From positions 1-21,160 of the forward strand of contig JAVMKL010000212.1 of NCBI GenBank assembly GCA_031732875.1: a stretch of DNA of 21,160 nucleotides, in the 5' to 3' direction. The position numbers and the translations under genes were made by a program. The notes below the pieces were generated by a model, which was given only the letters and a program-made list of their open reading frames with translations, did not search any database and was not told the DNA's origin. Numbering within the stretch: position 1 is the stretch's first letter; each line of letters starts with the position of its first letter. Source of the DNA: JAVMKJ01 sp031732875 (GTDB lineage: Bacteria > Pseudomonadota > Gammaproteobacteria > Competibacterales > Competibacteraceae). Shown piece after piece: positions 1 through 9,593 of this stretch.

Positions 1-1
1 G

Positions 2-877
2 GGGGATTGGGTCTGGGGACGGTTGGTCCCTTGCCTGAAAGCGGGCGGCGCCGAGGTGTTGATCGACCGGGATCGATTCGAGCTGGGCAAGGCACTGGTC
101 GGGCAAATGGATGCCCTTCAGGATCAGGCTGACAAGCATTTGCTGGTGCTGTCGGCGGACTATTTGAGCAGTCCGTATTGTTGCCACGAAATGGATCGGG
201 CCATCGCGCTGGACCCCGATTTCACATCGGGCATCGTCGTTCCCGCGCTACGCGAGGCTTGCACGTTACCGTCTTCGATCACTGGGCCGAACCCGCTCCA
301 TGCGGATTTGTGCGACGACCGCCAAGCCGATCCGTGGACCCAAGTCCTTCAGCAGTGCGGCGCGACCGAATTGGGAACGACCGCCCCGGCCTGGCTGACG
401 GCGCGGGACGACCTGGCGCGGTATCTGGAACGGAATCAATCGGTGAATCTGGTGGTGGATAACGGCATCAATTGGCGGGCCTTGCTGGAACACCTTATCA
501 ACGATTATCCGCTGGGCCTGGCGCGGGTGGATTTGCAAGATCCCGACACCACATCTCGCCGGGGTTTGCTGGCGGCGATCACCAAGGCGCTGGGGGGGCG
601 GGTTTCACTGTCGGACAAACCACGCGATTTGGCCGACTTCAAGGCGCTGTTGGAGGCTCGTTCCCATACTCGGGTGGCCTTGACGCATTTCGATCTGGCG
701 CCCCACCGCCGCTATTACGATGTCGATCTGTTCGCCGCCCTGCGCTTTCTGATGATGGACATGCGCAAATTGACGTTGCTGGTGCAGTCGCACACGCCGT
801 TCGTCAAGCTACTGCCCAAGGATCACCCGCTTTCCAATATCGACATCAAGACCGTCGAACTCCGGGTGAAGCCATGA
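2..877 (+). CDS. TIR-domain protein with degenerate NTPase-like C-terminal domain (5' end outside window)
   Basis: The frame is open from base 2, and the residues before the TTG at 23 (GDWVWGR) already fit a TIR domain, so the true start lies left of the window. The TIR part covers about the first 95 visible residues. It has the betaB-like VLIDRDRFELGKAL segment, the LLVLSADYLSSPYC strand, and a Glu at 188-190 in CCHEMD, at the place of the catalytic Glu of NAD-cleaving TIR domains. The rest (from about base 440) resembles a P-loop NTPase core: a strand NLVVDNGINWRALLEHL sits where Walker A would be but has no GKS/T, then a Walker-B-like VALTHFDLA and a sensor-1-like KLTLLVQSHTPF. The stop overlaps the next start as ATGA (874-877), implying translational coupling with the membrane NTPase. 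TIR homology is seen; NADase activity and the degenerate NTPase reading are inferred. Confidence 0.85.
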   Translation, partial: GDWVWGRLVPCLKAGGAEVLIDRDRFELGKALVGQMDALQDQADKHLLVLSADYLSSPYCCHEMDRAIALDPDFTSGIVVPALREACTLPSSITGPNPLHADLCDDRQADPWTQVLQQCGATELGTTAPAWLTARDDLARYLERNQSVNLVVDNGINWRALLEHLINDYPLGLARVDLQDPDTTSRRGLLAAITKALGGRVSLSDKPRDLADFKALLEARSHTRVALTHFDLAPHRRYYDVDLFAALRFLMMDMRKLTLLVQSHTPFVKLLPKDHPLSNIDIKTVELRVKP

Positions 878-3165
878 CGCCGTTGCCGTTGGAGCAAATT
901 GGGCTGCGCGAGCGACATCATCGCTCGGCGTTGTGGTGGCTGGGGATACTGTACCGGCGGCCTCAACAGCTCCGAGAAGCACTGGAAGCATTATCAAAGC
1001 TTCACGCTTTGCGCGCGGGAGGCGTACTGTATCTCCATGCACTTCCCTATATCGTGATTCTGAGCATCACCGGCCGCTTGGTGTTGTTCGGCGCGTTGGG
1101 CTTGGAATTGCGAGCCCCCCCGCCGACTGAATGGTCAACGCTCGTTCTGACGCACAGTGCATTATTGATCCAAGGGATTGCCGTTGGGATTGCCATCGGG
1201 ATTCCTTTGCTGGTCATCATTTGGATTGATGAACGGTTTATCATCGGAATTGCCATTGCTGTAGGAATTAGTACAGGGATTGTCGAAGGTATTGCTTGTG
1301 GGATTACCTTCGGGATTGTCGAAGGTATTGTTTTCGTGATTATTACATTGATTTTCTTTGGAATTGCAGGAGGAATTTCCAGAGGGATTGCCAATAGTAT
1401 TGTTAATGACATCGCTGTTGGGATTTCTGTTGGAGCTGCCATCTGGGTTACTGCTGGAATCGTTGTTGGGATTGCCGTTGGAATTACCGTCAGCATTGTT
1501 TCATCACGCGCTTATTATCATCCATTTTATTTGTTTTTTACTTGGCCAACGCTGCAAGGTCGCTGGTATCCCTGGCACCCGGTCGCGTGGGACGATCTGT
1601 GTTCGCTACCCTTTCCCGGTTTGGATCGTCTGCTGGTGGCGTATGCCGATCATGCTCCAACCGCCGCGCGGACGGAAATCGAACGCCTCATCGATCATTA
1701 CCCCAGCCAGCGCATGGCGGCCTTGCGCGCCAAAGCGAGGTTGATCGCCCGCGCATCCGCTCAAGAGGCCAACCTGTCCCGGCTGGACGCTCACGTCGCC
1801 CGGCTCCCCGAAGGTGATCGGGGCTTTCTCACCCAGACGCCGAAAATACGGACGATGGTCGGTGACATTTGCCAGTTGCAAATGCGTCTGGATACCCTGG
1901 ATCGTCCGTTTCTGCGTGAGCCAACCACCGCGTTGCTAGTCGAGAAAATCAAGAATTTTCAAAGCCAGGTCGCCGGTTTTCCCGAACCGCTGGCGACTGA
2001 ATTTCGCCAAGCGGCGGGCCAGTGGCTGGCCATTGCCGAACGCCAATACTGTCAAGTTCAGTCCGTATTAACCAAAGAACCGACTCCAGCGGTATTCCGG
2101 GCCGGCGATCCGGTGGATCGGAATCAGGAAGCCTTCATCCCACGGGAAAACGTACTCGGCGATCTGGACCGCCAACTCACCCTGAGCACCGGCTGCCCCG
2201 GCCTGATCCTGTACGGTCGCCGCCGCATGGGCAAATCCACGCTGCTGCGCAATCTGGAAGGCTTTTTACCAACCTCGGTGCGAATCGCCGTCGTCTCCAT
2301 GCAGAACCCCGATGCCTTTAGCTCGCAGGCCGATCTTCTGGACGCGATAGCGCGGCAGGTCTCGGAGGCAATCCAGCCAGAGCAAAAAATCACCATGCCG
2401 ACAGTTGCGACCCTGAAGGACTTTTTTCAATGGCTCGTCGACTGCAATGCACGCCTGACGGAAACGAACAAGCGACTGCTGCTGGCCATCGACGAATACG
2501 AAAATCTGGATCGGAAACTGGGTGAAGGAGTGTTCGACCAAGATCTCCTGGACACGGTGCGCGAATCCATTCAAACACATCGACAGGTGACCTGGGTTTT
2601 TGCCGGCAGCCACGCCATCGCCGAATTGACGCACGCGCCCTGGTCCTCCTATCTGGTGAGCGCCCGGACTCTGGAAGTCCCGCCGTTCACCGAAGCCGAA
2701 ACCCGTCGCCTGCTGACCGAACCGCTGCGTTATTCATCCCTGTGGCCAAAGGATGATCCGAAGCGTCCCCGGTTTAGTCCCGATTTTTGGGGCGATGGCG
2801 GGATCGAACACATCCACGGCGAAGCCGGCGGCTGGCCGCACCTGGTGCAACTGCTGGCCGAAACGGTCGTGGATCTCTGCAACGACCGCGAACAGGCTCA
2901 AGTGGATCGGACGTTGCTGGAGCAGGCCATCACCAAGGCCATCGTCGCGGGAGATACGGTGTTGCGGCAACTGATGCAGCCGGAAGATGCCGCGCCGGGC
3001 GAGTGGGCGTATTTACGCGGTTTCCGCACCCGCGACACTCAGTCGCCGCCGGATGACGAGACCGTTTATCAAGCCCTGCGCCGACGCTTGCTGGTCGCGG
3101 AAGAGGGTGGTCGATGGCGCTTGCGAGTGCCGTTGCTGCAACGCTGGTTGCGGGAACGCGGTTAA
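874..3165 (+). CDS. Membrane-anchored STAND/AAA-type NTPase with Gly-Ile tetrapeptide repeat region
   Basis: This is a 763-residue protein starting at the ATG that overlaps the upstream stop; the frame is open further upstream but that part overlaps the TIR gene and is not needed. Order of parts: a basic N-terminus (1-50); a hydrophobic segment (about 53-78); a Gly-Ile tetrapeptide repeat (about 101-210), very hydrophobic with scattered Glu, Asn and Arg; a soluble helical linker (250-400); then an NTPase. Walker A is GRRRMGKST (448-456) and Walker B is LLLAIDEYE (535-543), followed by a sensor-like VTWVFAGSH (572-580). A PHLVQLL helix (655-661) and a C-terminal winged-helix-like segment (about 695-763) follow, as in archaeal-ATPase/STAND proteins. 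Pairing with a TIR gene suggests a sensor (NTPase) plus effector (TIR) module at the membrane. The exact family is not recognised; a role in defence is inferred. Confidence 0.87.
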   Translation: MTPLPLEQIGLRERHHRSALWWLGILYRRPQQLREALEALSKLHALRAGGVLYLHALPYIVILSITGRLVLFGALGLELRAPPPTEWSTLVLTHSALLIQGIAVGIAIGIPLLVIIWIDERFIIGIAIAVGISTGIVEGIACGITFGIVEGIVFVIITLIFFGIAGGISRGIANSIVNDIAVGISVGAAIWVTAGIVVGIAVGITVSIVSSRAYYHPFYLFFTWPTLQGRWYPWHPVAWDDLCSLPFPGLDRLLVAYADHAPTAARTEIERLIDHYPSQRMAALRAKARLIARASAQEANLSRLDAHVARLPEGDRGFLTQTPKIRTMVGDICQLQMRLDTLDRPFLREPTTALLVEKIKNFQSQVAGFPEPLATEFRQAAGQWLAIAERQYCQVQSVLTKEPTPAVFRAGDPVDRNQEAFIPRENVLGDLDRQLTLSTGCPGLILYGRRRMGKSTLLRNLEGFLPTSVRIAVVSMQNPDAFSSQADLLDAIARQVSEAIQPEQKITMPTVATLKDFFQWLVDCNARLTETNKRLLLAIDEYENLDRKLGEGVFDQDLLDTVRESIQTHRQVTWVFAGSHAIAELTHAPWSSYLVSARTLEVPPFTEAETRRLLTEPLRYSSLWPKDDPKRPRFSPDFWGDGGIEHIHGEAGGWPHLVQLLAETVVDLCNDREQAQVDRTLLEQAITKAIVAGDTVLRQLMQPEDAAPGEWAYLRGFRTRDTQSPPDDETVYQALRRRLLVAEEGGRWRLRVPLLQRWLRERG
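1174..1503 (+). repeat. Degenerate 12-bp tandem repeat coding for a GI-x-x tetrapeptide array
   Basis: Within the NTPase gene the consensus is roughly GGNATTNNNNTN, coding Gly-Ile-x-x. Units at residues 101, 105, 109 and 125 share one phase; a two-residue slip follows at 129-130. From residue 131 to 210 (bases 1264-1503) twenty units keep an exact 4-residue register, although some have lost Gly or Ile. A 19-nt sequence, GGGATTGTCGAAGGTATTG, occurs identically at 1276-1294 and 1312-1330, 36 bp (three units) apart, which suggests growth by duplication or slippage. The array is visibly more AT-rich than the flanking coding sequence. Confidence 0.85.
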
Positions 3166-3220
3166 AGAGAGCGAATTGCGTTCGATCCGGAATAATGCAT
3201 TATCCTACCGCCCACCTCCG

Positions 3221-3226
3221 TATAAT
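3221..3226 (+). promoter_or_regulatory. Consensus -10 box TATAAT upstream of ygiQ
   Basis: A perfect sigma70 -10 hexamer lies in the 109-base gap between the NTPase gene and ygiQ, about 49 bases before the ygiQ ATG. No good -35 is seen at 16-18 bases spacing, so the promoter assignment rests on the -10 alone. Confidence 0.4.
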
Positions 3227-3274
3227 TCCCGACTTCCTTTTCTAGGTTATCGCTCCCTGGCCATTCGGACGTTC

Positions 3275-5581
<2,307 letters not shown>

Positions 5582-5592
5582 GGAATATGACC

Positions 5593-6375
5593 ATGCGCGA
5601 GATGACCGAATTGCTGGAATTGATGGCCCGGCTGCGCGACCCGGAACGGGGCTGCCCGTGGGACCGGGAGCAGACGTACGCCACCATCGTCCCGCACACC
5701 ATCGAGGAAGCCTACGAAGTCGCCGACGCCATCGCCCGCGAGGACTGGGACGAGTTCAAAGCGGAACTGGGCGATTTGCTGTTTCAGGTGGTGTTCTACG
5801 CCCAAATCGCCCGCGAGGAAGGCCGCTTCGACTTTGCCGACGTGGCGCGCGGCATCGTCGAAAAGATGACCCGTCGCCACCCGCACGTCTTCGGCGACGA
5901 ACGCTATGCCGACGCCACCGAGCAGACCGCCGCCTGGGAACGGATCAAGGCGTCCGAAAAGGTCGGGCAACCCGCCGGCGCGCTGGACGGAATACCGCTG
6001 GCGCTGCCGGCGCTGACGCGGGCGGTCAAGCTGCAGAAAAAAGCTTCCAAGGTCGGCTTCGACTGGGGCGCGGCGGAGCCGGTGCTGGCCAAGATCGAGG
6101 AGGAAATCGCCGAAATCCGCCATGAAATCGCGACCCACGCCCCTTTGGAACGGCTGGCCGACGAATTGGGCGACGTCCTGTTCGCGGTCGCCAATCTGGC
6201 CCGTCATCTCAAACTCGACCCGGAGGCGGCGCTGCGCGGAACCAACGCCAAGTTCCAGCGCCGATTTCGGTGGATCGAAGCACGGCTGGCGGAAGAGGGT
6301 CGCGCCCCGGCTGAATCGACGCTGGCGGAAATGGATGCACTGTGGGAACGCGCCAAGCTTGAGGAAAAGAAGTAA
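5593..6375 (+). CDS. mazG: Nucleoside triphosphate pyrophosphohydrolase MazG
   Basis: MazG hydrolyses (d)NTPs to monophosphates and pyrophosphate, cleaning the nucleotide pool and, in E. coli, lowering ppGpp. The 260-residue product aligns with E. coli MazG (263 aa) across its length: LRDPERGCPWDREQTYATI at the N-terminus, and the first metal site with E38, E39, E42 and D45 in TIEEAYEVADAI. These are followed by ELGDLLFQVVFYAQ, RRHPHVFGD and the second MazG repeat with DELGDVLFAVANLARHL. The ATG at 5593 is chosen because GAGGA (5580-5584) lies 8 bases upstream; an ATG at 5587 is too close to that site. The Shine-Dalgarno overlaps the ygiQ stop, so the two genes are probably co-transcribed. 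Confidence 0.97.
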   Translation: MREMTELLELMARLRDPERGCPWDREQTYATIVPHTIEEAYEVADAIAREDWDEFKAELGDLLFQVVFYAQIAREEGRFDFADVARGIVEKMTRRHPHVFGDERYADATEQTAAWERIKASEKVGQPAGALDGIPLALPALTRAVKLQKKASKVGFDWGAAEPVLAKIEEEIAEIRHEIATHAPLERLADELGDVLFAVANLARHLKLDPEAALRGTNAKFQRRFRWIEARLAEEGRAPAESTLAEMDALWERAKLEEKK

Positions 6376-6401
6376 TTGCTATCCACTCCGAGGGCAATCG
6401 A

Positions 6402-7082
6402 ATGTCCGGAATACTTCTAGGCAAGCGAATTCTGATCACGCAAGCGGGGGAATTCATGGGGCCGATGCTCTGCGAAGTTTTCGCGGAGCACGGCGCGGAA
6501 GTTGTCGCCAGCCAGGCCCTTCTATCAGAGCCGGGCGCGGCCGAGAGACTGGTTGCCTCCTCGGGAGATCTCGACGTCCTCGTCGCCAACCTCGCAATTC
6601 CAGCACCGAGCACGCCCGCCGTCGAGGTAACCGACGCCGAGTGGCAGCAGACCTTCGCCGCGCTCGTCGATCCGCTGCCCAGGCTCGTTCGAGCGGTCGT
6701 TCCAGGAATGACGGCTCGAGGCCACGGCAAGATTCTGGTGATCGGAAGCGCCTCCGCGCTTCGGGGCATGCGCCGGGCATCGACCTACAGCGCGGCGCGG
6801 GGCGCACAACTCGCCTACGTTCAGGCGGTCGGCGTCGAACTCGCCCAGCACAACATCAAGGTCAACGCCATCGCCCAGAACTTCGTGGACAACCCGACTT
6901 ACTTCCCCGAAGAGGTTCAGCGAAACCCGCGCTTTCAGGAGCGGCTGAAACGCGAGGTGCCGCTCGGACGCCTCGTCTCCGCGCGGGAGGACGCCGAGTT
7001 CGCAGCGTACCTTTGCAGTGATGCCGCCGATTGCTTCGTCGGTCAGATCTTCCCAATCTGTGGGGGATGGGCTATCCGCTAG
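6402..7082 (+). CDS. Putative halohydrin dehalogenase (SDR-fold, cofactor-independent)
   Basis: The 226-residue SDR-fold protein does not carry the usual SDR catalytic and cofactor signatures. Its first motif is T13-QAGE-F18-M-G20, matching T-X4-F/Y-X-G, where an aromatic residue replaces the NAD(P)-binding glycine and lines the halide pocket. The catalytic set is S116-X12-Y129-X3-R133, with Arg in place of the SDR Lys. These are the two motifs that define halohydrin dehalogenases (HheA-HheG), which turn vicinal halohydrins into epoxides without NAD(P)H. NPTYFPE after the last Rossmann strand and a short C-terminus (VGQIFPICGGW) also resemble HheB-type enzymes. GAGGG at 6390-6394 is 7 bases before the ATG. 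Of 21 Leu codons 10 are CTC and only 5 CTG, unlike the CTG-rich neighbours, suggesting transfer. Activity and substrate are inferred; a catalytically altered SDR is the alternative. Confidence 0.82.
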   Translation: MSGILLGKRILITQAGEFMGPMLCEVFAEHGAEVVASQALLSEPGAAERLVASSGDLDVLVANLAIPAPSTPAVEVTDAEWQQTFAALVDPLPRLVRAVVPGMTARGHGKILVIGSASALRGMRRASTYSAARGAQLAYVQAVGVELAQHNIKVNAIAQNFVDNPTYFPEEVQRNPRFQERLKREVPLGRLVSAREDAEFAAYLCSDAADCFVGQIFPICGGWAIR

Positions 7083-7200
7083 CACCGCGCCGATCCCTGC
7101 ACCCATAGCCGGGATTTTCCTCGCAATAGGCATCGCGACAGCGCCGATCGGCGTATTGGAAAACGTTCGCGGCGCGGACGAACGAGCGGTCAGGCGTCGA

Positions 7201-9582
7201 TCAGGCCAGTACCGGCAACGTCCGACACAGCCACTCGCGCCGACCGGCTTGTAACGGTCGAGTCACGGCGCGGCTGTTTACGGCCAGATCCAGTTCCCGC
7301 AATTCCGGGCGACCGTAAACCACCGGCGCGAACGCGACCGTGTCGGTCGGGTAGTCGCCCGACTCCGTGACGACTACCCGCAACCGTTCTCCCGCGATTT
7401 CCGCCGAGATGCGGGCAATCCCGTAGTCACCGCCCTGATAGCGCCGCGTTTCCCGGTCGTCCAGGAAATAGTCGAGCCGCGCGGACCGCTCGCGGCAGAA
7501 CAAATGCAGTTCCACCGCGCTGAGATCCATGAAGCTGTTATGCAACGGACCGGGGTAATACGGCAGCACCGCCCCGTCGCGGACGAACAGCGGTAACTCA
7601 TCCAGCGCGGCGGCGTAGACCAGCGCCCGCCCGCCCTCCAGCCACTCGCCGCGATTCAGATCGAACCACCAGCCCGGCGGTAGCACCACCGGCCGTTCCT
7701 GATATTTCATCCCATTGCGGACGATTTCCGGTCCCTGCCCTTCCCCGTGCAGAATCGGCGCGGCCAGCAGCGCGTCGCCAAGCAGATATTGATCGTCCAG
7801 ATCGACGTACTCCGGTCCTGAATGGTGATAGAGCAGCGGACGGATCACCAGATCCCCATCCCGCCAATGGGCGAAGAAGCACTGGTACAGATACGGCAGC
7901 AAGCGGTAGCGGGTGCGGATCGCGCCGCGCATGGCGGCCAAGGGTTCCGGTCCGAACCGCCAGGGTTCCTGCGGCCGGGAATGGCGGATGGAATGGTTGC
8001 GGAAAAACGGGAACAGGCAACATGCCTGATGCCAGCGCACCAGCAGTTCGGCGCTGGTGTCGTCCATGAAACCGCCCACGTCGGGACCGTTGAAGGCCAC
8101 TCCCGACAGGCTCAGGTTCAGCGAGCACGGCAGCGCCATCCGCAGATGCTTCCAGTTGCTGGCGTTGTCGCCGGTCCACACCGCGCTGTAACGCTGCGTT
8201 CCCGCGCAGGCGCTGCGGGTCAGCAGGAACGGCCGGCCGTCGGGATCGAGCCGGTCGCAGGCGGCGCGACTGGCCATCGCCATGAAGTGGGCATACTGGT
8301 TGTGATAGCGGTCGTGAGAAATCGCGCCATGCTGGAAGCGCATCTCGTCGGTGCGGCTGTAGCCGGTGGCGGGATCGTTCATGTCCAGCCAGACCCCGTC
8401 CACCGCGCTGTCCCGCAGAAAATCCGCCAGCCAGCCGGCCCACCACTCGCGGGCGCTCTCCAGGGTAAAATCGGGAAACACGGTGTCTCCCGGCCAGACC
8501 TTGCCCACGTACTCGCGGCCGCTGGCGGTCCGGCAGAACGCTTCCCGCTCCCGGCCGCTGTCGTAAACCGCATAGCCCGGCTCCCGCTTCACGCCCGGAT
8601 CGACGATGGTCACCGCGCGGATGCCGACAGCTTTGAGATCGCGATTCAGACCGGCGGGGTCGAGAAAATCGGCCCGGTCCCAGGTGAACAGCCGGTAGCC
8701 GTCCATATAGTCGATGTCGTACCACAGGGCGCTGACCGGCACGTCGTGCGTGGAGAATTGGGCTGCCAGTTCCCGGAATTCCGCTTCGTACTGGTAGCCC
8801 CAGCGGCACTGGTGATAGCCCAGCGCCCACGGCGGCGGCAGCGGCGCCCGCCCGGTCAATGCCGCGTAACGCCGGACCACCTCGGCCAGCGTCGGACCGG
8901 CGAGCACATAGACGTCGGTGACACCGCCGAAGGATTGATACCAGAACTCGCCCGGCCGACTCTTACCGGCGTCCATGACGGTTCGGCCGGGATTGTCGAA
9001 AAACAGTCCCAGAAACCGCTCGCCCTTTTTGAGGATGGCGAAGGGAATGGCGACATAGGTGGGATCGTAATCGTCGCGCGCGTAAGTGTGGCGGAACACC
9101 GACACCACGTCCACGGTCACGCAGTCGGCACTGTCGCCCAGTTTGTTGAGACGCCGGGTGCGCTCCCCAAACCCGTAACAACCATCGACTCCGGCCAGAT
9201 TGAAGTTGAGCAGCAGGTTCTCGCCGCAACAGCCGATGCCCTCGGCGACGGTGATCAGGCTGAAGCCGGCCAGTTCCAGCCGCAGGCAGGCCGACGTCAA
9301 TTCGACCCGCCCCATCGCCGCCGCGAACACCGCCGTTGACGCCTCCAGCCGCGGCGCGACCGACCGGCCCACGCGCCATTCCAGCAATACCGCGTCCGAA
9401 TGCTGGCCCGAGTCGGCGGCGACGGCATTCTCGAACCGCAGCCGCAGGCACCCCTCGGCGATGTCGGCGCAGGTGATTCGCAGTCGGACGCCGGGCCCGG
9501 TCAGCTCGACCGCCGCGTCGCCGACGGTCGCGCACTCGGCGTAATCGAAATTCAGCGGATGAATTTTCTGGCCGAAGAACAT
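7201..9582 (-). CDS. GH31 family alpha-glucosidase
   Basis: This 793-residue glycoside hydrolase family 31 protein probably releases glucose from alpha-glucans or related oligosaccharides by a retaining mechanism. The N-terminal beta domain contains GCYGFGERTRRLNKLG (134-149). The (beta/alpha)8 barrel begins at PPWALGYHQCRWGY (250-263) and includes VSALWYDIDYMDGY. The nucleophile is D400 in WLDMND, and the acid/base is D472 in WTGDN after RSACAGTQRY. C-terminal beta domains close the protein. There is no signal peptide, so it should be cytoplasmic; intracellular glycogen or maltodextrin turnover would fit, but the substrate is not shown. GAGAG lies 8 bases before the ATG. The gene follows dsbC by 11 bases and may be co-transcribed with it. 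It converges with the dehalogenase-like gene across a 118-base gap in which no terminator stands out. Confidence 0.95.
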   Translation of the reverse strand: MFFGQKIHPLNFDYAECATVGDAAVELTGPGVRLRITCADIAEGCLRLRFENAVAADSGQHSDAVLLEWRVGRSVAPRLEASTAVFAAAMGRVELTSACLRLELAGFSLITVAEGIGCCGENLLLNFNLAGVDGCYGFGERTRRLNKLGDSADCVTVDVVSVFRHTYARDDYDPTYVAIPFAILKKGERFLGLFFDNPGRTVMDAGKSRPGEFWYQSFGGVTDVYVLAGPTLAEVVRRYAALTGRAPLPPPWALGYHQCRWGYQYEAEFRELAAQFSTHDVPVSALWYDIDYMDGYRLFTWDRADFLDPAGLNRDLKAVGIRAVTIVDPGVKREPGYAVYDSGREREAFCRTASGREYVGKVWPGDTVFPDFTLESAREWWAGWLADFLRDSAVDGVWLDMNDPATGYSRTDEMRFQHGAISHDRYHNQYAHFMAMASRAACDRLDPDGRPFLLTRSACAGTQRYSAVWTGDNASNWKHLRMALPCSLNLSLSGVAFNGPDVGGFMDDTSAELLVRWHQACCLFPFFRNHSIRHSRPQEPWRFGPEPLAAMRGAIRTRYRLLPYLYQCFFAHWRDGDLVIRPLLYHHSGPEYVDLDDQYLLGDALLAAPILHGEGQGPEIVRNGMKYQERPVVLPPGWWFDLNRGEWLEGGRALVYAAALDELPLFVRDGAVLPYYPGPLHNSFMDLSAVELHLFCRERSARLDYFLDDRETRRYQGGDYGIARISAEIAGERLRVVVTESGDYPTDTVAFAPVVYGRPELRELDLAVNSRAVTRPLQAGRREWLCRTLPVLA

Positions 9583-9593
9583 CCCCCGGTCTC

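Noticed and set aside
23..25. TTG as the start of the TIR gene
   Set aside because: The TIR domain homology continues into the seven codons before it, so it is an internal Leu codon of a gene cut by the window edge.
472..873. N-terminal extension of the membrane NTPase reading frame upstream of 874
   Set aside because: It overlaps the TIR gene fully and its sequence is low-complexity out-of-frame type; the ATGA overlap at 874 is a natural coupled start.
1047..1496. Minus-strand open frame coding an Ile-Pro-rich repeat protein
   Set aside because: It is the antisense image of the 12-bp repeat, with no other support.
1174..1503. CRISPR-like or intergenic tandem repeat
   Set aside because: The unit is 12 bp without spacers, keeps the reading frame and codes a regular peptide within a larger gene.
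7142..7153. CGCCGATCGGCG perfect palindrome between the dehalogenase-like gene and the GH31 gene
   Set aside because: It has no loop and no T run, so it is not a terminator, and a 12-bp GC-rich palindrome alone does not support an operator call.
7822..9339. Long plus-strand frame antisense to the GH31 gene
   Set aside because: No recognisable protein features; the minus strand carries the GH31 catalytic motifs.
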